A stretch of 64,000 bases of DNA, taken from assembly GCF_030269605.1 (NCBI RefSeq), contig NZ_BSTQ01000016.1:62001-126000 (forward strand). Reading direction: 5' to 3'. A model generated the notes under the pieces. The model did not search any database. It was given only the letters and a program-made list of their open reading frames with translations, and had not been told where the DNA came from. Origin of the DNA: Lentzea sp. NBRC 105346. GTDB taxonomy: Bacteria > Actinomycetota > Actinomycetes > Mycobacteriales > Pseudonocardiaceae. A program made the translations under genes and the position numbers. Of the stretch, positions 1-6,849 are shown piece after piece (positions within the stretch are counted from its first letter, which is position 1; each line of letters starts with the position of its first letter).

Positions 1-800
1 GCGGTCACCGAGTTCGGGTCGAACCTGCCACCGCCGGACGGGCCGTACGAGTTGTTGATCACCTTGATCGGCGGGCACACGGTCGGCGACACACCCGCGC
101 CGCACGGCGCGTTGTGGTGCTCCAGCACCCAGTTCAACGCCGCGTCGGCGCCGATGATCAGCAGCGCGGCACCCGTGGAGATCACGACGGCCTTGGCGCC
201 GGGCGCCGCGCCGTGGACCACCGGGCCACCCGAGATCTGCACGTCGTTGCCGACCGCGATGCCCGTGACGTGCGTGCCGTGCCCACCGACGGACAGGGTG
301 TCGGTGTCGGTCGACGTCGGCACGTCGACGATGCAGTTCGTCGCACTGCTGTTCTCGTCCAGGCACGTGCTCTTCAGGTTGCGGACGATCTTCGACGAGC
401 CGTCCGGCAGCTTGAACGACGGGTGCGTCGGGTCGACGCCCGAGTCGATGATCGCGACCGAGACGCCGCGGCCGTCGAGGCCGAGCGTGTTGCGCGCCTC
501 CAGGCCGCGCGTCGCGACGTGCGAGGTGGAGCCGAAGAACTTGATCGCCCGGTTGGCCTCGACCTGCGTGACGCCGGGGTTGAGCCGGGCCGAGCTGACC
601 TGGGCCGATGTGCCCCGCGCGGCGACGACACCGATCTTGCGGAAACTGGTGATCTTGGTCAGTCCGGAGTTCTGTACTGCCTGTTCGGCGGAACCGATGT
701 CGGTTGCGTGCACGAACACGGTGTCGAGCGTCAACGCTGACGCGTACGGGGCGGATACGGCCACGAGCGCGGCGGCGAGCAGGGTGGCGCGTTTGTACAT
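1..800 (-). CDS. Secreted S8 (subtilisin-like) serine peptidase, 3' end cut by window edge
   Basis: The visible 266 residues start with a signal peptide (MYKRATLLAAALVAVSAPYASA), then a short prodomain-like stretch and the subtilisin core. The catalytic Asp lies in AIIDSGVD and the catalytic His in GGHGTHVTG. The INNSYG segment just before the window edge is the usual substrate-binding strand. The catalytic Ser region would lie beyond base 1. A GGAGGG ribosome site sits six bases before the ATG at 800. It should be exported and cleave proteins outside the cell; the substrate is unknown. The family call is firm; only the C-terminal part is missing because of the window edge. Confidence 0.93.
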   Translation of the reverse strand, partial: MYKRATLLAAALVAVSAPYASALTLDTVFVHATDIGSAEQAVQNSGLTKITSFRKIGVVAARGTSAQVSSARLNPGVTQVEANRAIKFFGSTSHVATRGLEARNTLGLDGRGVSVAIIDSGVDPTHPSFKLPDGSSKIVRNLKSTCLDENSSATNCIVDVPTSTDTDTLSVGGHGTHVTGIAVGNDVQISGGPVVHGAAPGAKAVVISTGAALLIIGADAALNWVLEHHNAPCGAGVSPTVCPPIKVINNSYGPSGGGRFDPNSVT

Positions 801-953
801 GGACCCTCCGTGAACATCGATAGGCAATACACCTAACGAGTGATCCACTATCAGGTGACGGCTGTCACGGATTGTCTCAAGACGCGGATACGACGGCCCG
901 AACACACCCCGTAGCGCTACGGTGACCTGCCTTCACAGAAAGGTGTTGGAGTA

Positions 954-2195
954 GTGAGGCTGATCCGGTTGGGCGCCGAGCCCTCGGCCGTTGGCGCGGA
1001 CGTGCGGGCCGCGCTGACCACGTGGGGTGTCGGCAACGAGATCGTCGGCGGCGTCGCGCTGCTCGGCGTGCAGCCACCGGACTGCCCTCGCGCGCTCGAC
1101 GCCGTCGTCGTCCTCCCGCGCGGCGTGCTGGTGATCGTCGGCGTAGACCTGCCCGATCCCGCCGTGCGCCTGGAGGCGCCGCTGGCCGGCCAGTGGAAGA
1201 TCGACGGCTGGCCGCTGGTGAGCCCGGACGGCACGCCCAACCCGGCGACCGAGGCCGTCGAGGCGGCGACCGCGGTCGCGCACCGCATCCAGGCGATGCG
1301 CGCCGAGCCGCTGCCGGTGAGCACGGTCGTCGCGGTCGGCCCGTTCGTGAAGCAGGTGGTCCAGCCGACTGTCGACCTCAACCGCGGCGTCCGCGTGCTG
1401 CACCCCAAGCCGACCTCATTGATCTCCGCCGCGCGCGAGCTGGCCACGTCGTCGCTGCCGTGCGGCGTCGAACACGCGGCCCGGCTGCTGGCCGTGCTGT
1501 CGCCGACCGGCACGCCGCCGAAGGTCCCCGAGCTGCTCGCCGAAGGGTTCTCGGACGCCGTGACGCCGGACCTGGCGTCCGCGAGCACCATGCTGATCCC
1601 AAAGATCACCGACGCCAGACCGAAGGCACGCAAACGCTTGCCGACGACCTTCTCCCAATGGTCGGTGTGGGCGGCCGGCGCGGCGCTAGTCGTGATCCTG
1701 GTGGTGTTCGTGCTGGTCATGTCGTTACGCGACGGCGACGACACCGCGTCCGCCACCGCCTCCTCGGCTCCCCCGCCACAACCGACGACGGTCGTCGTGG
1801 ACGGCACGAGCTTCACTCCCGTCACCGCCCGCAAGGACAACGACTGCGCGGGCCAGGCCTACGGCGACGTGAAGGCGTGGCTGATCGCGAACGAGTGCCG
1901 CGACGTCCAGCGCGCGCAGTACGAGACGGCCATCAACGGCAAGAAGGTCACCGTCGTGGTGTCCGCACTGGACGTGGTAGACGGTCCCAGCGCACAGGCG
2001 TTCCACGGCGTGATCATGGCCCCCGGCTCCGGCGGCATCAACGGCCTGGACGGAAAACCCTTGGAGCGCGCGGCTTTCACGTCGTCGATCAAGGGCACGC
2101 GCGTCTACATCGCCCAGGCGGTCTGGTCCGGCGGTGCGGGCGACCCGACGCTGGACGCGGTCGCGAAGCAGGCACTGCGCCTGCCCGCGCAATAG
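954..2195 (+). CDS. Hypothetical single-pass membrane protein, nuclease-related-like N-terminus
   Basis: This 413-residue protein begins at a GTG. Residues 1-180 (LDAVVVLPRGVLVIVGVDL, then WKIDGWPLVSPDGTPNPATEA) have the look of the NERD-type nuclease-related fold found in many actinobacterial membrane proteins, but I do not see a convincing set of nuclease residues. A single membrane helix follows near residues 235-256 (WSVWAAGAALVVILVVFVLVM). A Ser/Thr/Pro linker leads to an extracellular domain with two cysteines (DNDCAGQ and ANECRDV) that could form a disulfide. It is therefore probably anchored with the C-terminal domain outside. The VOC gene starts nine bases after its stop and may be cotranscribed. 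Function unknown. Confidence 0.8.
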   Translation: MRLIRLGAEPSAVGADVRAALTTWGVGNEIVGGVALLGVQPPDCPRALDAVVVLPRGVLVIVGVDLPDPAVRLEAPLAGQWKIDGWPLVSPDGTPNPATEAVEAATAVAHRIQAMRAEPLPVSTVVAVGPFVKQVVQPTVDLNRGVRVLHPKPTSLISAARELATSSLPCGVEHAARLLAVLSPTGTPPKVPELLAEGFSDAVTPDLASASTMLIPKITDARPKARKRLPTTFSQWSVWAAGAALVVILVVFVLVMSLRDGDDTASATASSAPPPQPTTVVVDGTSFTPVTARKDNDCAGQAYGDVKAWLIANECRDVQRAQYETAINGKKVTVVVSALDVVDGPSAQAFHGVIMAPGSGGINGLDGKPLERAAFTSSIKGTRVYIAQAVWSGGAGDPTLDAVAKQALRLPAQ

Positions 2196-2204
2196 CCTGG
2201 ACGC

Positions 2205-2564
2205 ATGATCGGACGACTTCGCTCCGTTGTACTGGACTGCCCCGCCCCGTGGGAGCTGGCCCGCTTCTACCAGGGCGTGCTCGGCGGTGAGTTCCTACCG
2301 GGCAGCGACGACACCTGGGTCGTACTCCTGGAACCGGACGGCCGGCGCCTGGCGTTCCAACTGGCCGGCGACTACCGGCCGCCGGTGTTCCCCGACCCGC
2401 ACGCGTCCCAGCAGTTCCACCTTGACATCCTGGTCGAGGACGTAGACGCCGCCGAACCCCAGGTCCTGGCGCTGGGCGCGAAGCTGGTGCAGCCCAACGA
2501 CCCCGACCAGTTCCGCGTCTACACCGACCCGGTCGGCCACCCGTTCTGCCTGGTCTGGCTCTAG
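2205..2564 (+). CDS. VOC (glyoxalase/dioxygenase superfamily) protein
   Basis: A 119-residue single VOC module with the beta-alpha-beta-beta-beta pattern: LRSVVLDCPAPWELARFYQGVLGG opens the fold and QQFHLDILVEDVDAAEPQVLALGAK plus YTDPVGHPFCLVW close it. Members of this size bind a divalent metal or small ligand and include glyoxalase-like and antibiotic-binding proteins. The substrate cannot be inferred. It follows the membrane-protein gene by nine bases on the same strand and its stop codon overlaps the stop of the convergent flavoprotein gene by three bases. Confidence 0.85.
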   Translation: MIGRLRSVVLDCPAPWELARFYQGVLGGEFLPGSDDTWVVLLEPDGRRLAFQLAGDYRPPVFPDPHASQQFHLDILVEDVDAAEPQVLALGAKLVQPNDPDQFRVYTDPVGHPFCLVWL

Positions 2565-3880
2565 AGGCCGTACTCCTCCAGCAACCGCAACCAGACCTCG
2601 CTGATCGTCGGATACGACGGCACCGCGTGCCACAACCGTTCGACCGGCACCCGCCCGACGATCGCGACGGTCGCCGCGTGCAACAGCTCGGCCACGTCCT
2701 GCCCGACGAACGTGACGCCGCTCAGCCTGCCGTCTTCCACGATCATGCGCGCCTTGCCGCGGTACCCGTCAGCATGCAGCGACGACCCGGCAACCGCGAT
2801 GTCCAGGTCGATCACCTTGCCGTCCGACTCCCGCGAGGTCTTACCGACGGACGCCACCTCGGGGTCGGTGAACACAACCTGCGGCACGGCAACGTGGTCC
2901 GCACTGGCCTGCCCCGCCGACCACGGCTCAGGCTCCTCCCCCTTGGCGCGCATGACGATCGCACTACCTACCGCCCGCGCGAGGTACTTACCTTGGTGCG
3001 TCAACATGACGCGACCGGTGACGTCACCCGCCGCGTAGAGCCACCTACCGTCCACTCCGGACACAAGCCCGGTGTCGTCAACCGCGAGCGGCTTCCCGTC
3101 CTTGGTGTTCGGCCGACGCCCAGTAGCAATGAGAATCCGCTCGCCGCAGACCTCGCGCCCGTCGTCGAGGGTGAGGGTGCCGGGTGCGAGAGCCGTCGCC
3201 TTGGCGTTCTGATGGATCTCGACGCCGTCTTCGCGCAGCCCGTCAACCACCATCGGCCCGACGAAGTCTTCGAAGCGCGGCAACGGGTGCTCACCGGAGA
3301 TGACCAGCTGCACATTGGATCCCAGCCGCGCCCAGGCCTGCGCCATCTCAACGCCGACCACCCCGCCACCGAGCACGACGAGACTCTCCGGCACCTCCTG
3401 CGCGGACGTGGCTTCGCGCGACGTCCACACGGGAACGTCGCCGATTCCGTGCAGCGGCGGCATCTTCGGCACACTGCCAGTGCACACGACCACCGCGTGC
3501 CGCGCCCGATACAAGTCCCCGCCGACCGTCACCTCGCGCTCGCCGGTCACCTCACCACGACCGCGCACGATCGTGATGTCGTTGTCCTGAGCCCACTTGA
3601 CCTGGCTGCTGTCGTCCCAGTTCGAGGTGAACTCGTTGCGTCGCTTGAGCACAGCGCCAGCCTGCAGCGGGCCGACCGGTATCCCGGGAACCCGCTGTGC
3701 GGCGACGCGAGCGTGTCCGGGCCGCAACAACGCCTTGCTAGGCATGCACGCCCAGTATGAGCACTCACCACCGATCAACTCGGCCTCGATCATGACCGTG
3801 CTGAGCCCACCGGCCGCGGTCCGCCCGGCCACGTTCTCGCCAACGGCTCCGCCGCCGAGCACGACGACGTCAACGTCCAT
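2561..3880 (-). CDS. FAD/NAD(P)-dependent pyridine-nucleotide disulfide oxidoreductase
   Basis: A 439-residue class I flavoprotein disulfide reductase. The FAD-binding GGGAVGENVA is at the N-terminus, followed by the redox-active pair in GECSYWACMPSK (CX4C). A second dinucleotide fold is marked by VVLGGGVVGVEMA and the FAD-contact motif by LYAAGDVTG. In the dimer interface the end reads LWHAVPSYPTISE; the first His of the usual HXXHPTXSE motif is kept while the second is replaced, so the acid-base residue is uncertain. Related proteins are lipoamide, mercuric and mycothione reductases. The ATG at 3880 was chosen because GGAGGG precedes it and the Rossmann strand starts immediately. Substrate not assigned. 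Confidence 0.9.
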   Translation of the reverse strand: MDVDVVVLGGGAVGENVAGRTAAGGLSTVMIEAELIGGECSYWACMPSKALLRPGHARVAAQRVPGIPVGPLQAGAVLKRRNEFTSNWDDSSQVKWAQDNDITIVRGRGEVTGEREVTVGGDLYRARHAVVVCTGSVPKMPPLHGIGDVPVWTSREATSAQEVPESLVVLGGGVVGVEMAQAWARLGSNVQLVISGEHPLPRFEDFVGPMVVDGLREDGVEIHQNAKATALAPGTLTLDDGREVCGERILIATGRRPNTKDGKPLAVDDTGLVSGVDGRWLYAAGDVTGRVMLTHQGKYLARAVGSAIVMRAKGEEPEPWSAGQASADHVAVPQVVFTDPEVASVGKTSRESDGKVIDLDIAVAGSSLHADGYRGKARMIVEDGRLSGVTFVGQDVAELLHAATVAIVGRVPVERLWHAVPSYPTISEVWLRLLEEYGL

Positions 3881-4010
3881 ACCCTCCAGCCAACTGGCTG
3901 GGCACCAAGCCCGCAACCGCGCGGGAACGTACAGCTCAGGGGTCGGGAACGTACGACTCGCGCCACACACGATGCGCGAAGCGCGAGCCACGGAACCAGG
4001 ACCACAACGC

Positions 4011-4464
4011 AACCGGCAGCCAAGGAAGCGAGCACGTACGGAACCGGCAGCCAAAGGCGCGCGCAGCGCAAAGAACCACCAGGTGGTGGGCCCCTCCCGT
4101 CGCATCGCAGGCGAAGCCCTGCCGCATCCGAGCCCCCAGGTCAAGCACGCTTTTCGCTTGACCTGGGGGCTCGGATGTGGCTGCCTCAGGTGCGATGCGA
4201 CGGGAGGGGCACACCACCCCAACGCAACCCACTACGAAACGACACCACGGAGGGGCCCCTCTTTGAGCTGAGCCGGGGTCCGGGGCGGAGCCCCGAGCAG
4301 GAAACGCACCACGCACGCAACCGGCAGCCAAGGCGCAACCACGCACGGAACCGGCAGCCAAGGAAAGTCAGCGCGTCGCACTAGCAACCCACCACACAAG
4401 CCGCCGCGTCGACACAAACCGGCAGCTGAGAAGAGGCCGACCACGCACGAAACCGGCAGCCAGG
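4011..4464. repeat. Six dispersed copies of AACCGGCAGCCAAGG
   Basis: Copies of AACCGGCAGCCAAGG or close variants occur at 4011-4025, 4042-4057 (one extra A), 4319-4333, 4349-4363, 4417-4428 (diverged end) and 4451-4464. Several are preceded by ACGCACG or ACGTACG. Spacing is irregular (about 30, 280, 30, 70 and 35 bases), which does not fit a CRISPR or a simple tandem array. They may be a mobile or recombination-spread intergenic repeat. Confidence 0.8.
4091..4209. repeat. Long imperfect inverted repeat (about 55-base arms)
   Basis: The outer arms 4091-4109 and 4191-4209 are perfectly complementary over 19 bases, and the inner arms 4125-4146 and 4156-4177 over 22 bases. A 13-15 base mismatched bulge separates them and the loop is nine bases (4147-4155). 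It could be a transcription terminator for the leftward TetR gene, an RNA structure, or a non-autonomous palindromic element; there is no U-tract, which is normal for this GC range. Confidence 0.85.
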
Positions 4465-4550
4465 CCACGCCCCCAAGGGGTCCCCCGACCGGAGCACCCC
4501 TTACACATACCCAAGCACAGACCCCCGACAAGATCGGAAATCCAGACCCC

Positions 4551-4610
4551 AGCGGACCAGACCCCAGCGGACCAGAACCGAGCGGACCAGAACCGAGCGG
4601 ACCAGAGCCC
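4551..4610. repeat. 15-base tandem repeat, four units
   Basis: Four consecutive 15-base units start with AGCGGACCAG and end with ACCCC, AACCG, AACCG or AGCCC at 4551-4565, 4566-4580, 4581-4595 and 4596-4610. The unit length is a multiple of three, but no start and ribosome site support translation on either strand. Confidence 0.85.
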
Positions 4611-4670
4611 TGAGATCACAGCACCGGGATCCAGGGCGTCAGGAACCAAGCCACCACGGAACCAGCCGCG

Positions 4671-5273
4671 TCAGGGATCCAGGATGCTGCCGAGCAGCCG
4701 AGACAGTATGTCGTCAGCCGTCCCCAGCACGTGAGCCCGCTCCGCCGCATCCACGCGCTCAGCCAACTTGAACAGCGCATCCGCGGAATGCACCGCAATC
4801 CGGAACGTCAGCATGACCGGCCCAGACCCATGCACGCCGAACCGCTCGACGAACATCTCGGCCAACCGCTCAGCCATCAGCTCGTACTGATCGACGCTCG
4901 AATCGAGCCGATGACTGTCCAGCATGTCGCTGAACCGCACCCGCCCGAACCCCGGCACCTCGGCGAGCATGCGCAGGTAGATGCCGACGGTCTGGGCCAT
5001 CGCGTCCCGCCAGTTGTCCGCGACCAGACCGTTGGCGAAGAGCTCCTCCACCTCGTTGAGGTAGGACTCCATGCCGCGCAACGCGAGTGCGTGCACGACC
5101 GAGCGTTTGTCGGGAAAGTATTGGTAGAAGGAGCCAATGGGCACACCGGCAACATCGACGATGCGCGCGGTGGTGATGTCGTCGTAGTCGTAGTCGTTCA
5201 GCAGGCTCGCACAAGCGTCCAGGATCGCGGTGACTGTAGCCGCGCCCCGTTGTTGCACCGGCTGTCGACGCAT
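4671..5273 (-). CDS. TetR/AcrR family transcriptional regulator
   Basis: A 200-residue TetR protein. The N-terminal helix-turn-helix is clear: AILDACASLLNDYDYDDITTARIVDVAGVPIGSFYQYFPDKRSVVHAL has the standard GVPIGSFYQYFPDK recognition region. The rest is the helical ligand-binding and dimerisation domain. The ATG at 5273 is preceded by CAGGGTG; an upstream in-frame ATG exists but would add a segment not usual for the family. No divergent target gene lies directly upstream, so it may control the leftward membrane genes' neighbourhood or itself. Ligand unknown. Confidence 0.9.
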   Translation of the reverse strand: MRRQPVQQRGAATVTAILDACASLLNDYDYDDITTARIVDVAGVPIGSFYQYFPDKRSVVHALALRGMESYLNEVEELFANGLVADNWRDAMAQTVGIYLRMLAEVPGFGRVRFSDMLDSHRLDSSVDQYELMAERLAEMFVERFGVHGSGPVMLTFRIAVHSADALFKLAERVDAAERAHVLGTADDILSRLLGSILDP

Positions 5274-5303
5274 CACCCTGGCTAACCTGCCCCTAGCCGG
5301 GTC

Positions 5304-5342
5304 TTCATGCACATGAACATCTTTATGTATACGGACCGGTAT
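5304..5342. promoter_or_regulatory. Candidate operator region upstream of the TetR gene
   Basis: An inverted repeat TTCATG-CA-CATGAA lies at 5304-5317, 31 bases upstream of the TetR start, and an imperfect one reading ATACGGACCGGTAT lies at 5329-5342. Palindromes of this size near a TetR start are typical autoregulatory operators, but nothing else confirms these. Confidence 0.4.
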
Positions 5343-5370
5343 GCCCAGCACAGGTTGCCGACAGGTTTCA

Positions 5371-5604
5371 TCAACCGGGATCGCCGCGGCGCTTTCGGTG
5401 GACCACCCAAGCGAAGTCCACGACGCAAACCACGACGAGAACCCACAGCACAATCGCCAGCCACCAGAGGCCGGCTCGAGCCGCGAGCACTCCCGCGACG
5501 GAGTTGAACACGACGCCGAATCCGGCGAGCCACAACCGCAGCGTCAACGCGCTGCGCGGCGGAGCGGGCGGGGGCAGGTAGCCCGCTGGGTCTCCGGAAG
5601 GCAC
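5371..5604 (-). CDS. Small membrane protein, two hydrophobic helices (DUF6343-like)
   Basis: A protein of about 77 residues if it starts at the GTG at 5604 (88 if it starts at a TTG at 5637). After a Pro-rich N-terminus, PPRSALTLRLWLAGFGVVFNSVAGVLAARAG and WWLAIVLWVLVVVCVVDFAWVVHRKRR form two membrane helices with a basic end. The layout resembles the small actinobacterial DUF6343 family. The GTG lies two bases past the stop of the larger membrane-protein gene, so the two are probably cotranslated. No function known. Confidence 0.65.
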   Translation of the reverse strand: MPSGDPAGYLPPPAPPRSALTLRLWLAGFGVVFNSVAGVLAARAGLWWLAIVLWVLVVVCVVDFAWVVHRKRRGDPG

Positions 5605-5605
5605 G

Positions 5606-6205
5606 TCACCCGGTTTCCCGCAGCGGCGGCGGTTCAACCCGGCGCAGCCGCGGCGGCTTGGTGACGTATGGGCGGACCAGGCGCGTTACCGCCAGACCGG
5701 GCGCCAGCAGCGGCACGATGGCGGTCAGCACGGCCGCGGTGACGCCGGCGCGCAGCACGTCGCGCGGCATCACGGCGATGCGGTCGACCACGAAGGCACG
5801 CCGCCCGGTCACCGACACCAGCGCCAGGACCAGCAGGAACACGCCCATGCTGAGCATCGCCCGGTGCACGGCCGGTTCGTAGCCGGCGGCTTCGCCCGCC
5901 ACCAGCACCGCCAGCCAGCCGGCCAGGGCGGGCAGCTGCGCGCGTTCGGTGGTCGCGGCCCAGCTCAGGCCGCCGAGCGTGGCGCACCAGATCAGCACGT
6001 CGGCGCGGTCGCGGGCCCACGACGAGGCCGCCTCCAGCGGGATGCCGGTCCACGCGACCAGGTCCAACGGGCTCAGCGGCTCGCGCCCGAGCTGCCCGAG
6101 GACCCAGGCGAGCGTCCAGACGGAGAGGAGTGCGGCGAGAACGAGCTGCCAGCGCGGCCTGCGCACGGCACAGCGGCACAGGCGGACGAGCTCCGCACGT
6201 GTCAT
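5606..6205 (-). CDS. Multi-pass membrane protein, unknown function
   Basis: A 199-residue protein with a short basic cytoplasmic start (MTRAELVRLCRCAVRRPRW) and about five hydrophobic segments, for example LVLAALLSVWTLAWVLG, LPALAGWLAVLVAGEAAG, AMLSMGVFLLVLALVSV and VLRAGVTAAVLTAIVPLLAPG, ending in a basic Pro-rich tail. I recognise no family. The ATG at 6205 was preferred because the frame upstream encodes a non-hydrophobic run without a ribosome site. It is immediately followed by the small membrane-protein gene. Confidence 0.7.
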   Translation of the reverse strand: MTRAELVRLCRCAVRRPRWQLVLAALLSVWTLAWVLGQLGREPLSPLDLVAWTGIPLEAASSWARDRADVLIWCATLGGLSWAATTERAQLPALAGWLAVLVAGEAAGYEPAVHRAMLSMGVFLLVLALVSVTGRRAFVVDRIAVMPRDVLRAGVTAAVLTAIVPLLAPGLAVTRLVRPYVTKPPRLRRVEPPPLRETG

Positions 6206-6351
6206 GGCTCCAGCCTGCCGTGCGTGGGCCCGGCGGGAACCGGCATCACCCGCCGGCCAGCACAGAAAACCACTATCGGTCGTATCGACATCACACTGAG
6301 TGCTAGACAGTTGCGACATCGGATCGTGGGACCTTTTCCTATGCTCTTCAC

Positions 6352-6780
6352 ATGAGCATCGATCGGCTACTGCGGCTACCCAGTTACCTGATGCTCCAGC
6401 TCGTGAAGGAAGCCCGCCGGCTCACCACCGGTCACCTGCGCGTTCCGCATCTCGCCGTGCTCGCGTGCGTCGCCGATCTCGGGCCGGTCGCGCAGAAAAA
6501 GATCAGCGACCGGCTGCGGATCGACGCCAGTGACCTCGTGACGCTGCTCGACGACCTGCAGGACCACGGGTACGTCGATCGCAAAAGGGACGAACGGGAC
6601 CGGCGGCGCTACTCCGTCGAGCTGACCTCACACGGCAGGCGGGCGCTGTCGCACCGGTTCGACACCGCTGAGCAGCAGGAAGCCGAGCTGCTGGCGCCAC
6701 TCACGGACCGTGAACGTGACGATCTGCGCACACTACTGCTGAAGGCGTATCTGCATCGCGAGGATTTGCGTGTAGATTAG
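6352..6780 (+). CDS. MarR family winged-helix regulator
   Basis: A 142-residue MarR protein. LGPVAQKKISDRLRIDASDLVTLLDDLQDHGYVDRKRDERDRRRYSVELTSHGRRAL holds the recognition helix and the wing with the conserved DxRRRxV pattern. Flanking helices form the dimer interface. It is 69 bases upstream of the HelD-type gene on the same strand and could sense a drug that affects RNA polymerase, but this is inference. A divergent membrane-protein gene starts at 6205. Confidence 0.9.
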   Translation: MSIDRLLRLPSYLMLQLVKEARRLTTGHLRVPHLAVLACVADLGPVAQKKISDRLRIDASDLVTLLDDLQDHGYVDRKRDERDRRRYSVELTSHGRRALSHRFDTAEQQEAELLAPLTDRERDDLRTLLLKAYLHREDLRVD

Positions 6781-6801
6781 ACAGTCTGCACACGCGTAAG
6801 A

Positions 6802-6821
6802 ATCAGGAACAAAAACCTGAT
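6802..6821. promoter_or_regulatory. Small hairpin in the helD leader
   Basis: The inverted repeat ATCAGG/CCTGAT with an eight-base A-rich loop lies between the MarR stop and the TTG start of the HelD gene. It might be a regulator site or leader structure. I do not see the rifamycin-associated element known from rifamycin-inducible genes. Confidence 0.35.
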
Positions 6822-6849
6822 AGAACACCGTATCGAGAAATGAGGCACG

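Larger units (their letters stand above)
3881..4670. other. Repeat-rich non-coding intergenic region
   Basis: About 790 bases between the starts or ends of two leftward genes carry no convincing reading frame. Instead they hold six dispersed copies of a 15-base repeat, one long imperfect hairpin and a 15-base tandem array, each listed separately. Frames open on the minus strand only translate the repeats (WLPVPCVV or WSARF type strings), so they are not treated as genes. The region lies downstream of the TetR gene and upstream of the flavoprotein start, so the flavoprotein promoter should be near 3881-3960. Confidence 0.75.

Noticed and set aside
4011..4464. Repeat series resembling a CRISPR array
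   Set aside because: The repeat is only 15 bases, spacing is irregular from 15 to 280 bases and no cas gene is nearby.
4368..4649. Minus-strand reading frame across the tandem repeats
   Set aside because: It consists of repeat-encoded WSARF-type strings and lacks a ribosome site.
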